Positions 18,286 to 26,516 of a stretch of DNA of 64,000 bases are shown here, piece by piece. The stretch is from JASHVB01 sp963762885 (GTDB lineage: Bacteria > Pseudomonadota > Alphaproteobacteria > Acetobacterales > Acetobacteraceae): the NCBI GenBank assembly GCA_963762885.1, contig CAVXNH010000121.1, positions 1 through 64,000 on the forward strand, written 5' to 3'. The notes under the pieces are model-generated. The model was not told the DNA's origin. It saw only the letters and a program-made list of their open reading frames with translations, and did not search any database. Position 1 is the stretch's first letter; each line of letters starts with the position of its first letter. The position numbers and the translations under genes were made by a program.

Positions 18286-19635
18286 ATGACTGATCAGGGA
18301 GGATGCCTGGACAAGACTGATGGCGGTTTTGACACCGCAACGTTCGCGCAACAGTTCAACCAATTCAGTCCCGAGTATGGACCTCACTTCAGGGATATCT
18401 ACAGGCACATGCGCGCCCATTGCCCGGTTGCGCACACGGATGAGGCTGGCGGCTTCTGGGTCGTGACGCGATATGCCGACATCATGCGCGTGGCCCGCGA
18501 TTACGAAACCTTCCCCTCGCGCTACGGGGTCAGGCCGAGCGCCAATCCCGACACGCCCAAAGGAGGGTTCGGGCCGCTTGGCGAGGAGCGCACCGGACCG
18601 CTCGCCGCCGCCTACCCGCCCGGCCCGAATGGCGAGGCGCCGCGCCTCAGCCTCCTCCCCCTTGAGCTCGATCCTCCGCTACACGGCCTATACCGCAAAG
18701 CCATAGACCCCCTGTTCTCGCCCCACGCGGTCACCGAACTGGCGCCGTGGCTGTTGGCGCTGACCGACCAACTGATCGACGCCATCATCGAGAAGGGCGA
18801 GGGCGATTTCTCACGCGATCTGAGCATGCCGCTGGCCAGCATCTGCACGATGAAGATTCTGGGTCTCCCGCTAGAGGACTGGTCGGACTACGCTTGGTTC
18901 GTCCAATCCGCGAACGGCGGGTCCAGCAGCGTCCAGCCCAGAACGAAGAACCCGTCACAACGCGAGCTGCGCGAACGAGTCGCGGCTGAGATGGTTCGGC
19001 AGCGCACCCAGCCAATGGCGGGCGGTGCGATCGCCCATCTGCTCGACGCGACGGTCGATGGGCGTAAGCTCGATAACTGGGAAATCGAAGCCTGCATCTG
19101 GCTGATAATAGGAACCATGGATGCGGCGCAGGCCTGCATGGGGTCCAGCTTCGTCTGGCTGTCGCGCAATCCCGAGCAACGGCGCCGGCTTGCCGAAACG
19201 CCGCACTTGATGCCGCACGCGATAGAGGAGTTCCTCCGTGTCTTCCCGCCCAGGCAGGCGCACAGCCGCACCGTAATGCACGACGTCGAGTTGGCCGGGC
19301 AGTCGTTGAAGGCCGGCGACCGCGTGCTGTTGTCCTGGGTATCGGCGAACCTGGACGAGACCGAGTTCGAGAACCCGGAAGAGGTGGATTTCGACCGCGC
19401 CAACAAGCATCACATGGCCTTCGGCCTTGGCCCTCACCGGTGCATCGCCTCCGATGTGGTTCGCCTCGAATTCCGGAGCATGTTTGAGCAGATACTGAGT
19501 CGTATGCCCGAGTTCCGCGTCGAGGAGGCCGGGCTGCGACCCTCGCCAGTGCCAATCAACGTGGCCGGCTACGAGCATGTGCCTTTTACTTTCAAGCCCG
19601 GGAAAAAGGTCGGCGGTCCCCGCATCGCCTACTGA
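18286..19635 (+). CDS. Cytochrome P450
   Basis: A 449-residue soluble class I-type P450. The I-helix reads LIIGTMDAAQACMG, with Ala where most P450s have the proton-delivery Thr. The K-helix ExxR is in IEEFLRVFPP. The heme-binding loop is FGLGPHRCIASDVVRLEF, with Cys as the heme ligand but Ala in place of the usual Gly two residues later. It would hydroxylate or epoxidise a small substrate using electrons from a ferredoxin or reductase. None is adjacent, although the Rieske ferredoxin at 31391 is 12 kb away. Neighbouring epoxide hydrolases and SDR suggest an oxidation-epoxide opening-dehydrogenation route. No clear RBS is seen at this ATG. Confidence 0.9.
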   Translation: MTDQGGCLDKTDGGFDTATFAQQFNQFSPEYGPHFRDIYRHMRAHCPVAHTDEAGGFWVVTRYADIMRVARDYETFPSRYGVRPSANPDTPKGGFGPLGEERTGPLAAAYPPGPNGEAPRLSLLPLELDPPLHGLYRKAIDPLFSPHAVTELAPWLLALTDQLIDAIIEKGEGDFSRDLSMPLASICTMKILGLPLEDWSDYAWFVQSANGGSSSVQPRTKNPSQRELRERVAAEMVRQRTQPMAGGAIAHLLDATVDGRKLDNWEIEACIWLIIGTMDAAQACMGSSFVWLSRNPEQRRRLAETPHLMPHAIEEFLRVFPPRQAHSRTVMHDVELAGQSLKAGDRVLLSWVSANLDETEFENPEEVDFDRANKHHMAFGLGPHRCIASDVVRLEFRSMFEQILSRMPEFRVEEAGLRPSPVPINVAGYEHVPFTFKPGKKVGGPRIAY

Positions 19636-19789
19636 CCTGAGCAAGATCCTCTGCTCGAACAGCCTGGTCGGAAACAGGAGGGCTTCGATCGTCCGAACTC
19701 GCCTGTTTTGACCAACCGAAATTGGGCACATGCGGTGTCACATGTATCACGGTCATCCTGGTCGATGGCCAAATCATCAAGGAGGAGTC

Positions 19790-20572
19790 ATGAAACTCAC
19801 AGGCAAGAAGGCTCTCATCACCGGCGGAAACAGCGGCATCGGCCTGGCCACCGCCCGAATTTTCGTTGCAGAAGGCGCTGAAGTCGCCATTACCGGCCGA
19901 GACCAGAAGACGCTGGATGAAGCAGTCGCCGAACTGGGACCCAACGCGCACGGCTACCGCGCTGACGTTACCGTGGCGGACGACCGCAAGCGGCTGTTCG
20001 CGGATCTTGCCAAGGATTTCGGCAAGCTGGACATCGTCTTCGCCAATGCCGGAATTAGCGCCAGGACGCCGACCGGCGCGACGGACGAAGCGGTATTTGA
20101 GAACGTCGTCCACACCAACCTGAATGGTGCGTTCTTCACGATCAACGCCGCCGCTCCTCTGTTGAACGACAACGCCAGCATCATCTTCAACGGATCGGTG
20201 CACAACTATATCGGCCAGGCCGGCCTGGCAGCCTATGCGGCCACGAAGGGCGGCGTGGTCTCCATGGCGCGTGCGATCGCTGCCGACTTTGCGCCGCGCA
20301 ACATTCGCGTCAACGTCGTCGCACCTGGAGCGACCAAAACGCCCATCTGGAAGCGCGGATCTCGCGCCTCGGTGTCGGCTGAACAGTCCGCCAAGCTGGT
20401 CGATTTGTACTCCTCGACGATTCCTCTGGGCCGATGGGGCGAACCTGAAGAACTCGCGAAAGCCGTGCTTTTCCTGGCTTCCGAGGATTCGTCGTACATC
20501 AACGCGGTCGAGCTGGTGGTGGATGGCGGATTAACCGGTGCTCCCTTCGGGGCGCCCATGCTTCGCGGCTGA
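19790..20572 (+). CDS. Short-chain dehydrogenase/reductase
   Basis: 260 residues. The coenzyme motif is ALITGGNSGIGLATARIF, with RADVTVADD, FANAGISAR, and the catalytic Ser and Tyr-Lys in IIFNGSVHNYIGQAGLAAYA followed by ATKGG (YxxxK). The C-terminus ELVVDGGLTG is standard. It is preceded by a strong RBS, AAGGAGGAGTC. Family members oxidise or reduce alcohols/ketones with NAD(P). It lies between the P450 and the flavoprotein and probably acts in the same pathway. The remnant at 14828 is a distant relative with the same DGGxT end. Confidence 0.9.
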   Translation: MKLTGKKALITGGNSGIGLATARIFVAEGAEVAITGRDQKTLDEAVAELGPNAHGYRADVTVADDRKRLFADLAKDFGKLDIVFANAGISARTPTGATDEAVFENVVHTNLNGAFFTINAAAPLLNDNASIIFNGSVHNYIGQAGLAAYAATKGGVVSMARAIAADFAPRNIRVNVVAPGATKTPIWKRGSRASVSAEQSAKLVDLYSSTIPLGRWGEPEELAKAVLFLASEDSSYINAVELVVDGGLTGAPFGAPMLRG

Positions 20573-20614
20573 CGGCGGCGTGCGTACCGCGAATCCTGAA
20601 ACATGGAGGTGAAG

Positions 20615-22006
20615 ATGGCTCAAGCGGAACATTTTGATGCCCTGGTTCTCGGAAGCGGCCCGGGCGCAAATCTGCTCGCGTGGCACCTGGCGCGATCCGG
20701 GCAACGGGTGGTCCTCGTCGAGCGGCGATACATCGGAGGGTCCTGCCCCAACATCGCCTGCATGCCCAGCAAGAACGAAATCTGGGGCGCGCGTATCGCT
20801 CATCTGGTCCGGCACGCGGCGCAGTTCGGCACAATCACCGGCCCGGTCACGACCGACATGGCGAAGGTGCGCCAGCGCAAGCGCGACATGGTCGAGCGAG
20901 AGATCGCCGGCCACCTTGCGCCCTTCAAGTCGAGTGGCGCCGAACTGGTCATGGGCAGCGGAGACTTCGTAGCGCCCAAGACGCTCGACGTACAGTTGAA
21001 CGACGGCGGCACGCGGCGGCTGACCGGCGACAAGGTCTTCATCGATGTCGGTTCGCATGCGGCGATGCCGAGCATTCCCGGCCTCGCGGAGGCGCGGCCG
21101 CTCACGCATATCGAGGCACTGGACCTGGACTATGCACCCTCGCACCTGATCGTGCTCGGTGGCGGCTATGTCGGCTTGGAACTGGCGCAAGCTTATCGCC
21201 GCTTCGGCAGCCAGGTGACGGTGATCGACACGGCACCGCAGATCCTGAGCCGGGAGGACCCGGACATCGCCGAGGCGGTGCACGGTGTTCTGAGTGAGGA
21301 AGGCGTCCGGTTCGTGCTGTCCGCCGAGCTCGTTGCCGTGCAGGGCCGATCCGGCGAAGGCGTCAGCCTCACTGCGCGGACGCCCGCCGGCACGCAAACG
21401 ATCGAGGCGAGCGACATCCTGGTCGCGATCGGGCGCATTCCGAACACCGCCGGCATCGGCCTCGACACGGCGGGCGTCGCATTGGATGCGCGCGGCTATA
21501 TCCGCGTTAACAACCGCCTGGAGACGACGGCGCCTGATGTCTGGGCAATTGGCGACTGTGCTGGCAGCCCACAGTTCACGCATGTCTCGGTCGATGATTT
21601 TCGCATCATCCGCGACAACCTGGCGGGCGGCGCGCGCAGCACGGACGACCGGCTGGTGCCGTACTGCGTGTTCACCGATCCGCCGCTTGCACATATCGGG
21701 TTGAGCGAACGTGACGCACAGCGACAGGGCATTGCCGTGCGCGTCGGCAAATTGCCGATGAGTGCCGTGAACCGGCGGGAAGCGACCGACGAGACGCAAG
21801 GTTTCATGAAAGTCCTTGTCGCCGCAAATGACGACCGCATTCTCGGCTTCACGATGATCGGCGCCGATGCGGGCGAGGTCGTGGCCGCGATGCAGACGGC
21901 GATGCTGGCGGGGCTGCCGTACCCGAAGCTTCGTGACGCCGTCATCGCGCACATGACAACGGCTGAGGGGCTGGGGTCACTGCTTGGGAACGTGCCGCCG
22001 CGCTGA
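20615..22006 (+). CDS. FAD-dependent pyridine nucleotide-disulfide oxidoreductase
   Basis: 463 residues from the ATG at 20615, which has GGAGGTG five bases upstream; an ATG 12 bp earlier has no RBS. FAD motif DALVLGSGPGANLLAWHLA, redox-active pair GGSCPNIACMPSK (CxxxxC, usually CLNVGC), NAD motif HLIVLGGGYVGLELAQAYR, second FAD motif DVWAIGDCAG, and a dimerisation domain with AHMTTAEGLGSLL. In lipoamide dehydrogenases, glutathione reductases and mercuric reductases the catalytic His lies in an HPT/HP motif; here Pro is replaced by Met. The disulfide substrate is unknown. It lies 42 bp downstream of the SDR in a probable operon. Confidence 0.85.
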   Translation: MAQAEHFDALVLGSGPGANLLAWHLARSGQRVVLVERRYIGGSCPNIACMPSKNEIWGARIAHLVRHAAQFGTITGPVTTDMAKVRQRKRDMVEREIAGHLAPFKSSGAELVMGSGDFVAPKTLDVQLNDGGTRRLTGDKVFIDVGSHAAMPSIPGLAEARPLTHIEALDLDYAPSHLIVLGGGYVGLELAQAYRRFGSQVTVIDTAPQILSREDPDIAEAVHGVLSEEGVRFVLSAELVAVQGRSGEGVSLTARTPAGTQTIEASDILVAIGRIPNTAGIGLDTAGVALDARGYIRVNNRLETTAPDVWAIGDCAGSPQFTHVSVDDFRIIRDNLAGGARSTDDRLVPYCVFTDPPLAHIGLSERDAQRQGIAVRVGKLPMSAVNRREATDETQGFMKVLVAANDDRILGFTMIGADAGEVVAAMQTAMLAGLPYPKLRDAVIAHMTTAEGLGSLLGNVPPR

Positions 22007-22110
22007 GGCTGCTGGATATCGGCATCCAGAGGAAGGGTTCGGTCAGCCTCGGGGGCGTAGTGCGTCGAGTTTTTGATATTGCGGGGTTCAGACCACGTGC
22101 CCGGTACGTC

Positions 22111-22169
22111 GTCATCCCCGCGAAAGCGGGGACCCACGCTGCCTGGGTCCCCGCTTTCGCGGGGATGAC
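22111..22169. repeat. Perfect 26-bp-arm hairpin (GTCATCCCCGCGAAAGCGGGG type)
   Basis: Arms of 26 bp (left 22111-22136, right 22144-22169) with a 7-base loop. The arm sequence GTCATCCCCGCGAAAGCGGG is a form of palindromic repeat seen widely in proteobacterial intergenic regions. It lies between the flavoprotein stop and the epoxide hydrolase, where it could attenuate transcription. Confidence 0.85.
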
Positions 22170-22269
22170 GAAACGGCACGAAAGCCGCTGCAGAATGAAT
22201 GACGTGAGGCAGTAGGTGTCGGCGCCACGCAAGTGCCCGCATGGAAACCATCGACCAGAGAAGAAAGCC

Positions 22270-23520
22270 ATGGCTACGACTGAGACCCTCCACGCAGTTG
22301 ACCAGGATCGCCGAGTGGCCGGAGCGACGGGCAGCGACGCCGTTCGTCCATTTCGGGTGAATTTCCCGGACGCCGAGCTGGCCGAAATGCGCAGGCGCAT
22401 AAGCGCGACCCGGTGGCCCGACCGCGAAACAGTCACCGATCAATCGCAAGGTCCCCAGCTCGCGACGCTGCAAAAACTCGCGCGCTATTGGGAGACGGAG
22501 TACGACTGGCGCAAAGTCGAGGCGAGGCTGAACGCGCTGCCGAATTTTGTGACCACGATCGATGGGCTGGACATCCACTTCATTCACGTTCGTTCGAAAC
22601 ACAAGAACGCGTTGCCGCTCATAGTCACGCACGGCTGGCCAGGGTCGATCATAGAGCAATTGAAGATTGTCGATCCGCTGACCAATCCGACGGCACATGG
22701 CGCGAGCGCGGGGGACGCCTTCGATCTGGTGATTCCCTCGATGCCGGGCTACGGGTTCTCGGGCAAACCGACCATGGCGGGCTGGGATCCGGCCCACATC
22801 GCGCGCGCCTGGGTCGTGCTGATGAAGCGCCTTGGATACAGCAAGTTCGTGGCGCAAGGTGGCGATTGGGGCGCGATCGTCACGGACCTGATGGGGGCCC
22901 AGGGGCATCCGGAGTTGCTCGGCATTCACGTCAACATGCCTGGCGTGTTTTCGCCCGACATCGACAGGGCCGCCCTTACCGGCGCACCGGCGCCGTCCGG
23001 TCTCTCCGCGGACGAGAAGCTCGCCTACGAGCAGTTGGCCCTGGAATACGCGAAAGGTATCGGCTACGGCTACCAGATGGGGTTGCGCCCGCAAGCGCTT
23101 TACGGGGTTGCCGATTCTCCCGTCGGCATCGCCGGTTACTTCCTCGATCATGACGCGGCGAGTTTGGCGCTCATCTCTCGGGCGTTTGACGGACAGTCCG
23201 AAGGCCTGACACGGGATGATGTCCTCGACAACGTCACGCTCACATGGTTGACGAACACGTTTGTTTCCGGGGCGCGCCTCTATTGGGAGTGTTTCGCGAA
23301 CAGGATATCATTTTTCGGTGTCAAAGGCGTCTCCATCCCGGCAGCCGTGAGCGTCTTTCCCGATGAGCTCTATCAAGCCCCGAAGAGTTGGACAGAGCAC
23401 GCGTATCCCAAGCTCATCCATTACAACAAGCCCGACAAGGGCGGGCACTTTGCGGCCTGGGAACAGCCACAGCTCTTTGCAGACGAGGTTCGCGCGGGCT
23501 TCAGGTCACTCCGCAACTAA
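22270..23520 (+). CDS. Epoxide hydrolase (alpha/beta hydrolase with EHN domain), intact copy
   Basis: 416 residues. The N-terminal EHN domain (about residues 20-130) has VRPFRVNFPDAELAEMRRRI and RYWETEYDWRKVEARLN. The alpha/beta fold follows: HGWPGSIIEQ (oxyanion hole), the nucleophile in FVAQGGDWGAIVTDL, and the C-terminal His in DKGGHFAAWEQPQLF. Such enzymes open epoxides to diols in the cytosol. The start ATG was chosen by comparison with the duplicate at 16891, where the upstream bases (GAAAGCCATGG) are also conserved. It probably opens epoxides formed by the neighbouring P450, but this is inferred from position only. Confidence 0.92.
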   Translation: MATTETLHAVDQDRRVAGATGSDAVRPFRVNFPDAELAEMRRRISATRWPDRETVTDQSQGPQLATLQKLARYWETEYDWRKVEARLNALPNFVTTIDGLDIHFIHVRSKHKNALPLIVTHGWPGSIIEQLKIVDPLTNPTAHGASAGDAFDLVIPSMPGYGFSGKPTMAGWDPAHIARAWVVLMKRLGYSKFVAQGGDWGAIVTDLMGAQGHPELLGIHVNMPGVFSPDIDRAALTGAPAPSGLSADEKLAYEQLALEYAKGIGYGYQMGLRPQALYGVADSPVGIAGYFLDHDAASLALISRAFDGQSEGLTRDDVLDNVTLTWLTNTFVSGARLYWECFANRISFFGVKGVSIPAAVSVFPDELYQAPKSWTEHAYPKLIHYNKPDKGGHFAAWEQPQLFADEVRAGFRSLRN

Positions 23521-23910
23521 GCGGTCTCAGAGGGATCGGCGCACGCCCCAAGCGAACGCCGATCCAACGTCGCACGCGGCGAGCCACCTGAAATCGGGGG
23601 CCGCGCGTGGCTCTCGGCGCGTCGATCCGGGCGAGGTGCCGCGACAAAAAAATGCCGGTCGGGCTGGGACATCACGACCCCCGAACTCAAGGCGGCATGG
23701 CGGCGGGGCCGTAAGGAACTCTTCTGTTTGTACGGAAGGACGTACACCTGAACAATCGGTGAACAGGATTTGCAGCGCGATTGCGGTAATCGCCGACACG
23801 GGTGCGGCGGAGCGTCTCGGCGAGCCCTAAGACTAGTCTGCTTTGCCGCCGGATCATCTCCCACGCACAAACCAACCCCGAACCTCCTACGACCCGCCCG
23901 GCGGCGCCGC
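23521..23910. other. Intergenic, 3' flank of the epoxide hydrolase duplication
   Basis: The first 90-100 bases (GCGGTCT...GATCGGCGC...) match the bases after the degraded copy at 18166-18260, marking the right edge of the duplicated segment. The rest of the 390 bases carries no reading frame with family-like sequence. Confidence 0.65.
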
Positions 23911-24249
23911 CTAAATCGTCGCCACCAGATCCATCAGCGTCGACTGCGACACCGGCTTCATCAGCACCGGAATCTGCAGTTCATCGGTCGGCCGGTCCGA
24001 ATAGCCGGTTACCAGCACCACCGGCAGTTTCGGATACGAGTGCCTGACCTGCTTCGCCAGATCGATCCCATTCTGCCCACCGGGCATTCTGATGTCGGAT
24101 ATGATGAGATCCGGCTGCGGCCCCGCGGCCAGAAAATCCAGCGCCGGCCTGGCTCCATCCCGAACCTCGACCTCGCAACCAAGGTCTTCGAGCATCCCCG
24201 CAATGACCTCGGCCACGGCAGGTTCGTCGTCCACGACCAGTACCTTCAC
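23911..24249 (-). CDS. Single-domain response regulator (receiver)
   Basis: A CheY-like receiver of 112 residues: VLVVDDEPAVAEVIAGML, acceptor Asp in LIISDIRMPGGQNGIDLA, VLVTGYSDR, and Lys in VLMKPVSQS. The GTG at 24249 has GGGAGGG 5-6 bases upstream and is preferred over a GTG 18 bp earlier. There is no output domain. It is close to the FixK/FixJ-like pair, on the minus strand, and may belong to the same signalling network. Confidence 0.85.
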   Translation of the reverse strand: MKVLVVDDEPAVAEVIAGMLEDLGCEVEVRDGARPALDFLAAGPQPDLIISDIRMPGGQNGIDLAKQVRHSYPKLPVVLVTGYSDRPTDELQIPVLMKPVSQSTLMDLVATI

Positions 24250-24432
24250 GCAACCCTCCCGCCGCACCGGCTACCACAATCGCTATCACGGTGGGCACGC
24301 GAAGCCCTGGTTGTCAGCGGTTATGCGAACAGCGACCGCAGTCGCCACAAGGCTAGGGAACCCGAAAACGTTAGGCCATTTCTCTGCCCATTACCAGAGG
24401 CCGCCGCGATTGGTGCGGCAGCCAGCCCGGGG

Positions 24433-25134
24433 TCAATGCCGCAATTCGCAGGCCAGCGCACGCAGTGTTGTGCGATCCACCACTTCGACGCCGGTGCGAT
24501 GCAGCACCACGGTCCCCTCGCGCTTCATGTGTGCCAGGATGCGGCACACCGTCTCCACCGTCAGTCCCAAATGGTCCGCGACATCGGTGCGGCTCATCGG
24601 CACCTCGGTCACCTTATGCCCCGGTGCCGTGGCCCGCCGGTCCATCTCCAGCACGAACGAGGCGATCTTCTCCACCGCCGTCTTGCGGCCGAGCATGATC
24701 ATCCGCTCATGCGCGTTCCGCAGATTAGTCAGCGCCAGCGTGCGCAGCCGGCGTGCCAGGCCGGCATGGCTGTCCGCCAAAGCCTCGACCATCCGGCGAG
24801 GATAGCGGCGCAGCGTCACGTCGGTCACCGCCTCGGCGGCGAAATCATGCGTGCCCACGTCGTCCAGCCCGAGCAAATCGCCGGGGAACAGAAAGTCCGC
24901 CACCTGCCGCCGCCCGTCTTCCATCAGCTTGACCGTGCGCACGCAACCGGAGAGGATTCGCCAGCAATAGTCAGCCGCATCCCCCTGCCCGTGAATCTCA
25001 TGCTCGCGCCGCACCGTCACCGTCGAACCGAATTGCTCGAGCAGGTCGAGTGCGTCCGGCGTGGCAGGCTGCCGACGTGCGTAGCCGGGAACGCTGCGGG
25101 TCTGCGGCATGGCCGGCATGGTGGTTTGCATCAT
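24433..25134 (-). CDS. Crp/Fnr-family transcription regulator, FixK-like
   Basis: 233 residues. An N-terminal cyclic-nucleotide-fold domain (about 35-150, with LSGCVRTVKLMEDGRRQVAD and FLFPGDLLGL) is followed by the dimer helix and a Crp-type HTH: MSRTDVADHLGLTVETVCRI. The recognition helix reads ExxCR where FNR/FixK usually read ExxSR, which still fits TTGA-type sites. The N-terminal Cys cluster of the oxygen-sensing FNR type is absent, so it is FixK-like and presumably controlled by its own promoter. It is divergent from a FixJ-type regulator (25279). A perfect TTGAC-N4-GTCAA site occurs at 25911. Confidence 0.88.
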   Translation of the reverse strand: MMQTTMPAMPQTRSVPGYARRQPATPDALDLLEQFGSTVTVRREHEIHGQGDAADYCWRILSGCVRTVKLMEDGRRQVADFLFPGDLLGLDDVGTHDFAAEAVTDVTLRRYPRRMVEALADSHAGLARRLRTLALTNLRNAHERMIMLGRKTAVEKIASFVLEMDRRATAPGHKVTEVPMSRTDVADHLGLTVETVCRILAHMKREGTVVLHRTGVEVVDRTTLRALACELRH

Positions 25135-25278
25135 TGTCTTCCTCGCCCGGTGGCAGTTTCGATGCGCCTACCTCTACCCACGCGGTGTCCCCTTCGAAAT
25201 TCGGAAACGGACGTACAGGAGCGTCCGCTACCACGGCGTGCCACGCCGCAGCACCGCGCTGGCCGGAGGCCGCACGGC

Positions 25279-25914
25279 ATGATCGAACCGGCGCTGGTGC
25301 ACATCGTGGACGACGACCAGGGGGTGCGCGATTCCCTCGCATTCCTGCTGCAATCCGCCGGGTTTTCCGTGCGCACCTACAACTCGCCCGCGGCTTTCCT
25401 GACGGTGGCGGCGAAACTGGGCTCCGGCTGTGTGCTGACCGATGTGCGCATGCCAGGCGGCATGGACGGGTTGGCCCTGCAACGTCGGCTGGCCACGCTG
25501 GCGGGCAGCCTCGCCGTCGTGGTGATGACGGGCCATGCCGACGTGCCGATCGCGGTGGAAGCGTTGAAAGCCGGCGCACGCGATTTCCTGGAAAAGCCGT
25601 TCGACGAGGAACGCCTTGTCTTGGTCGTGCGCGAGGCGCTCGCCGCCAGCCTGCGCGCCCAGGAGGAATTGGAGGCCAGTGCCGGCGTCGCCGCCCGCCT
25701 CGCCAGCCTCACCCCGCGCGAGCGCGAGGTTTTGGAGAAGCTTGTAGAGGGCTTGCCCAACAAGACGATCGCCTACGATCTCGGCACCAGTCCGCGCACC
25801 GTGGAAGTGCAGCGCGCGCGGGTGATGGAAAAAATGGGCGCGCGCAGCCTGGCCGAATTGGTGCGCATGGTGCTCGCCACGGAACGAGCCAAGGGGAAAC
25901 CCGCATTGTCTTGA
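25279..25914 (+). CDS. fixJ: FixJ-type two-component response regulator
   Basis: 211 residues. The receiver domain (1-120) has HIVDDDQGVRDSLAFLLQSA, acceptor Asp in VLTDVRMPGGMDGLAL, VVMTGHADVPIAVEALKAGA and FLEKPF. The LuxR/FixJ HTH (about 145-205) has LTPREREVLEKLVEGLPNKT and the recognition part SPRTVEVQRARVMEKM. FixJ proteins activate fixK and micro-oxic genes when phosphorylated by the heme kinase FixL. No FixL-like gene is in the window. The ATG at 25279 has GGAGG upstream. The gene is divergent from the FixK-like regulator with a 144-bp shared promoter region. The symbol is family-level. Confidence 0.88.
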   Translation: MIEPALVHIVDDDQGVRDSLAFLLQSAGFSVRTYNSPAAFLTVAAKLGSGCVLTDVRMPGGMDGLALQRRLATLAGSLAVVVMTGHADVPIAVEALKAGARDFLEKPFDEERLVLVVREALAASLRAQEELEASAGVAARLASLTPREREVLEKLVEGLPNKTIAYDLGTSPRTVEVQRARVMEKMGARSLAELVRMVLATERAKGKPALS

Positions 25915-25924
25915 CCTAGGTCAA
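25911..25924 (+). promoter_or_regulatory. FixK/FNR box upstream of the receiver gene at 26005
   Basis: TTGACCTAGGTCAA is a perfect palindrome matching the TTGA-N6-TCAA core. It overlaps the fixJ stop codon and is centred 87 bp before the next ATG, leaving room for a class II FNR-type promoter (site near -41, start about 40 bp later). The local FixK-like protein is the obvious candidate regulator. Confidence 0.75.
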
Positions 25925-26004
25925 GGCGCCCCGCGCGCCACAGCCCATCATGCAATCCTTGGCCTGTCGCCGGAATCCCCCGGCCAGACGGCGCGGAGCG
26001 TAGC

Positions 26005-26376
26005 ATGCCAGACGGGCGCCGCCGGGTGGTGGGGGTAGTGGACGACGATGCGGCAGTGCGCGATTCATTGCGTTTCCTGTTAGAGGCCGCCGGTTTCAGC
26101 GTCGTCACCTTCCCGTCTGCCGGCGCATTCCTCGCCGCGGACAATTCGTACGCCCTGACGTGCCTGCTGCTGGACCACCACATGCCGCAGACGACCGGAC
26201 TGGACCTGCTGCGACAATTGCGCCAGTCCGGGCGAGATCTGCCGGTGGCGTTGATGACCGGCTCGCCCTCGGCGCACGTGACCCGACAGGCGCTGAAACT
26301 CGGCGCCCTGGTAGTGCTGGAGAAGCCGCTCACCGAGCAGGCGCTGTTCCAGTATCTCGCCAGCGCCGCTGATTAG
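26005..26376 (+). CDS. Single-domain response regulator (receiver), FixK-box controlled
   Basis: 123 residues: VVGVVDDDAAVRDSLRFLLE, acceptor Asp in LLLDHHMPQTTGLDLL, VALMTGSPS, and Lys in VVLEKPLTEQ. It closely resembles the receiver half of the FixJ-type protein upstream and lacks the HTH output. It therefore could act like FixT or other inhibitors/phosphate sinks in FixLJ circuits, but its sequence is that of a receiver, not of FixT. The FixK-type box upstream implies low-oxygen induction and a feedback role (inference). Confidence 0.82.
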   Translation: MPDGRRRVVGVVDDDAAVRDSLRFLLEAAGFSVVTFPSAGAFLAADNSYALTCLLLDHHMPQTTGLDLLRQLRQSGRDLPVALMTGSPSAHVTRQALKLGALVVLEKPLTEQALFQYLASAAD

Positions 26377-26501
26377 AACAGGTCCAGCCTGACCGCATAC
26401 ACTGCTTGCCCGCCACTCCCCCGTCATTGCGAGTTGACCACCCGCCGGCGGGGCGGACCCGCCCTGCATGAAACTGCGGACGCCGTCGGGACAAAAACCC
26501 T

Positions 26502-26511
26502 CCCCCCCCCC
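26502..26511 (+). repeat. C10 homopolymer tract
   Basis: An uninterrupted run of ten C bases lies six bases beyond the GGDEF-hemerythrin stop. Such tracts are mutable and also error-prone in sequencing. It lies outside coding sequence, so its effect would be on transcript ends only. Confidence 0.7.
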
Positions 26512-26516
26512 GCGTC

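Noticed and set aside
14168..24000. Prophage or integrative element
   Set aside because: No integrase, transposase, att-like direct repeats or phage structural genes were seen; only remnants and a duplication.
23770..25278. Long N-terminal extension in frame with the FixJ-type protein
   Set aside because: The extension is antisense to the FixK-like and receiver genes and has shadow composition; the ATG at 25279 has an RBS and gives a normal FixJ length.
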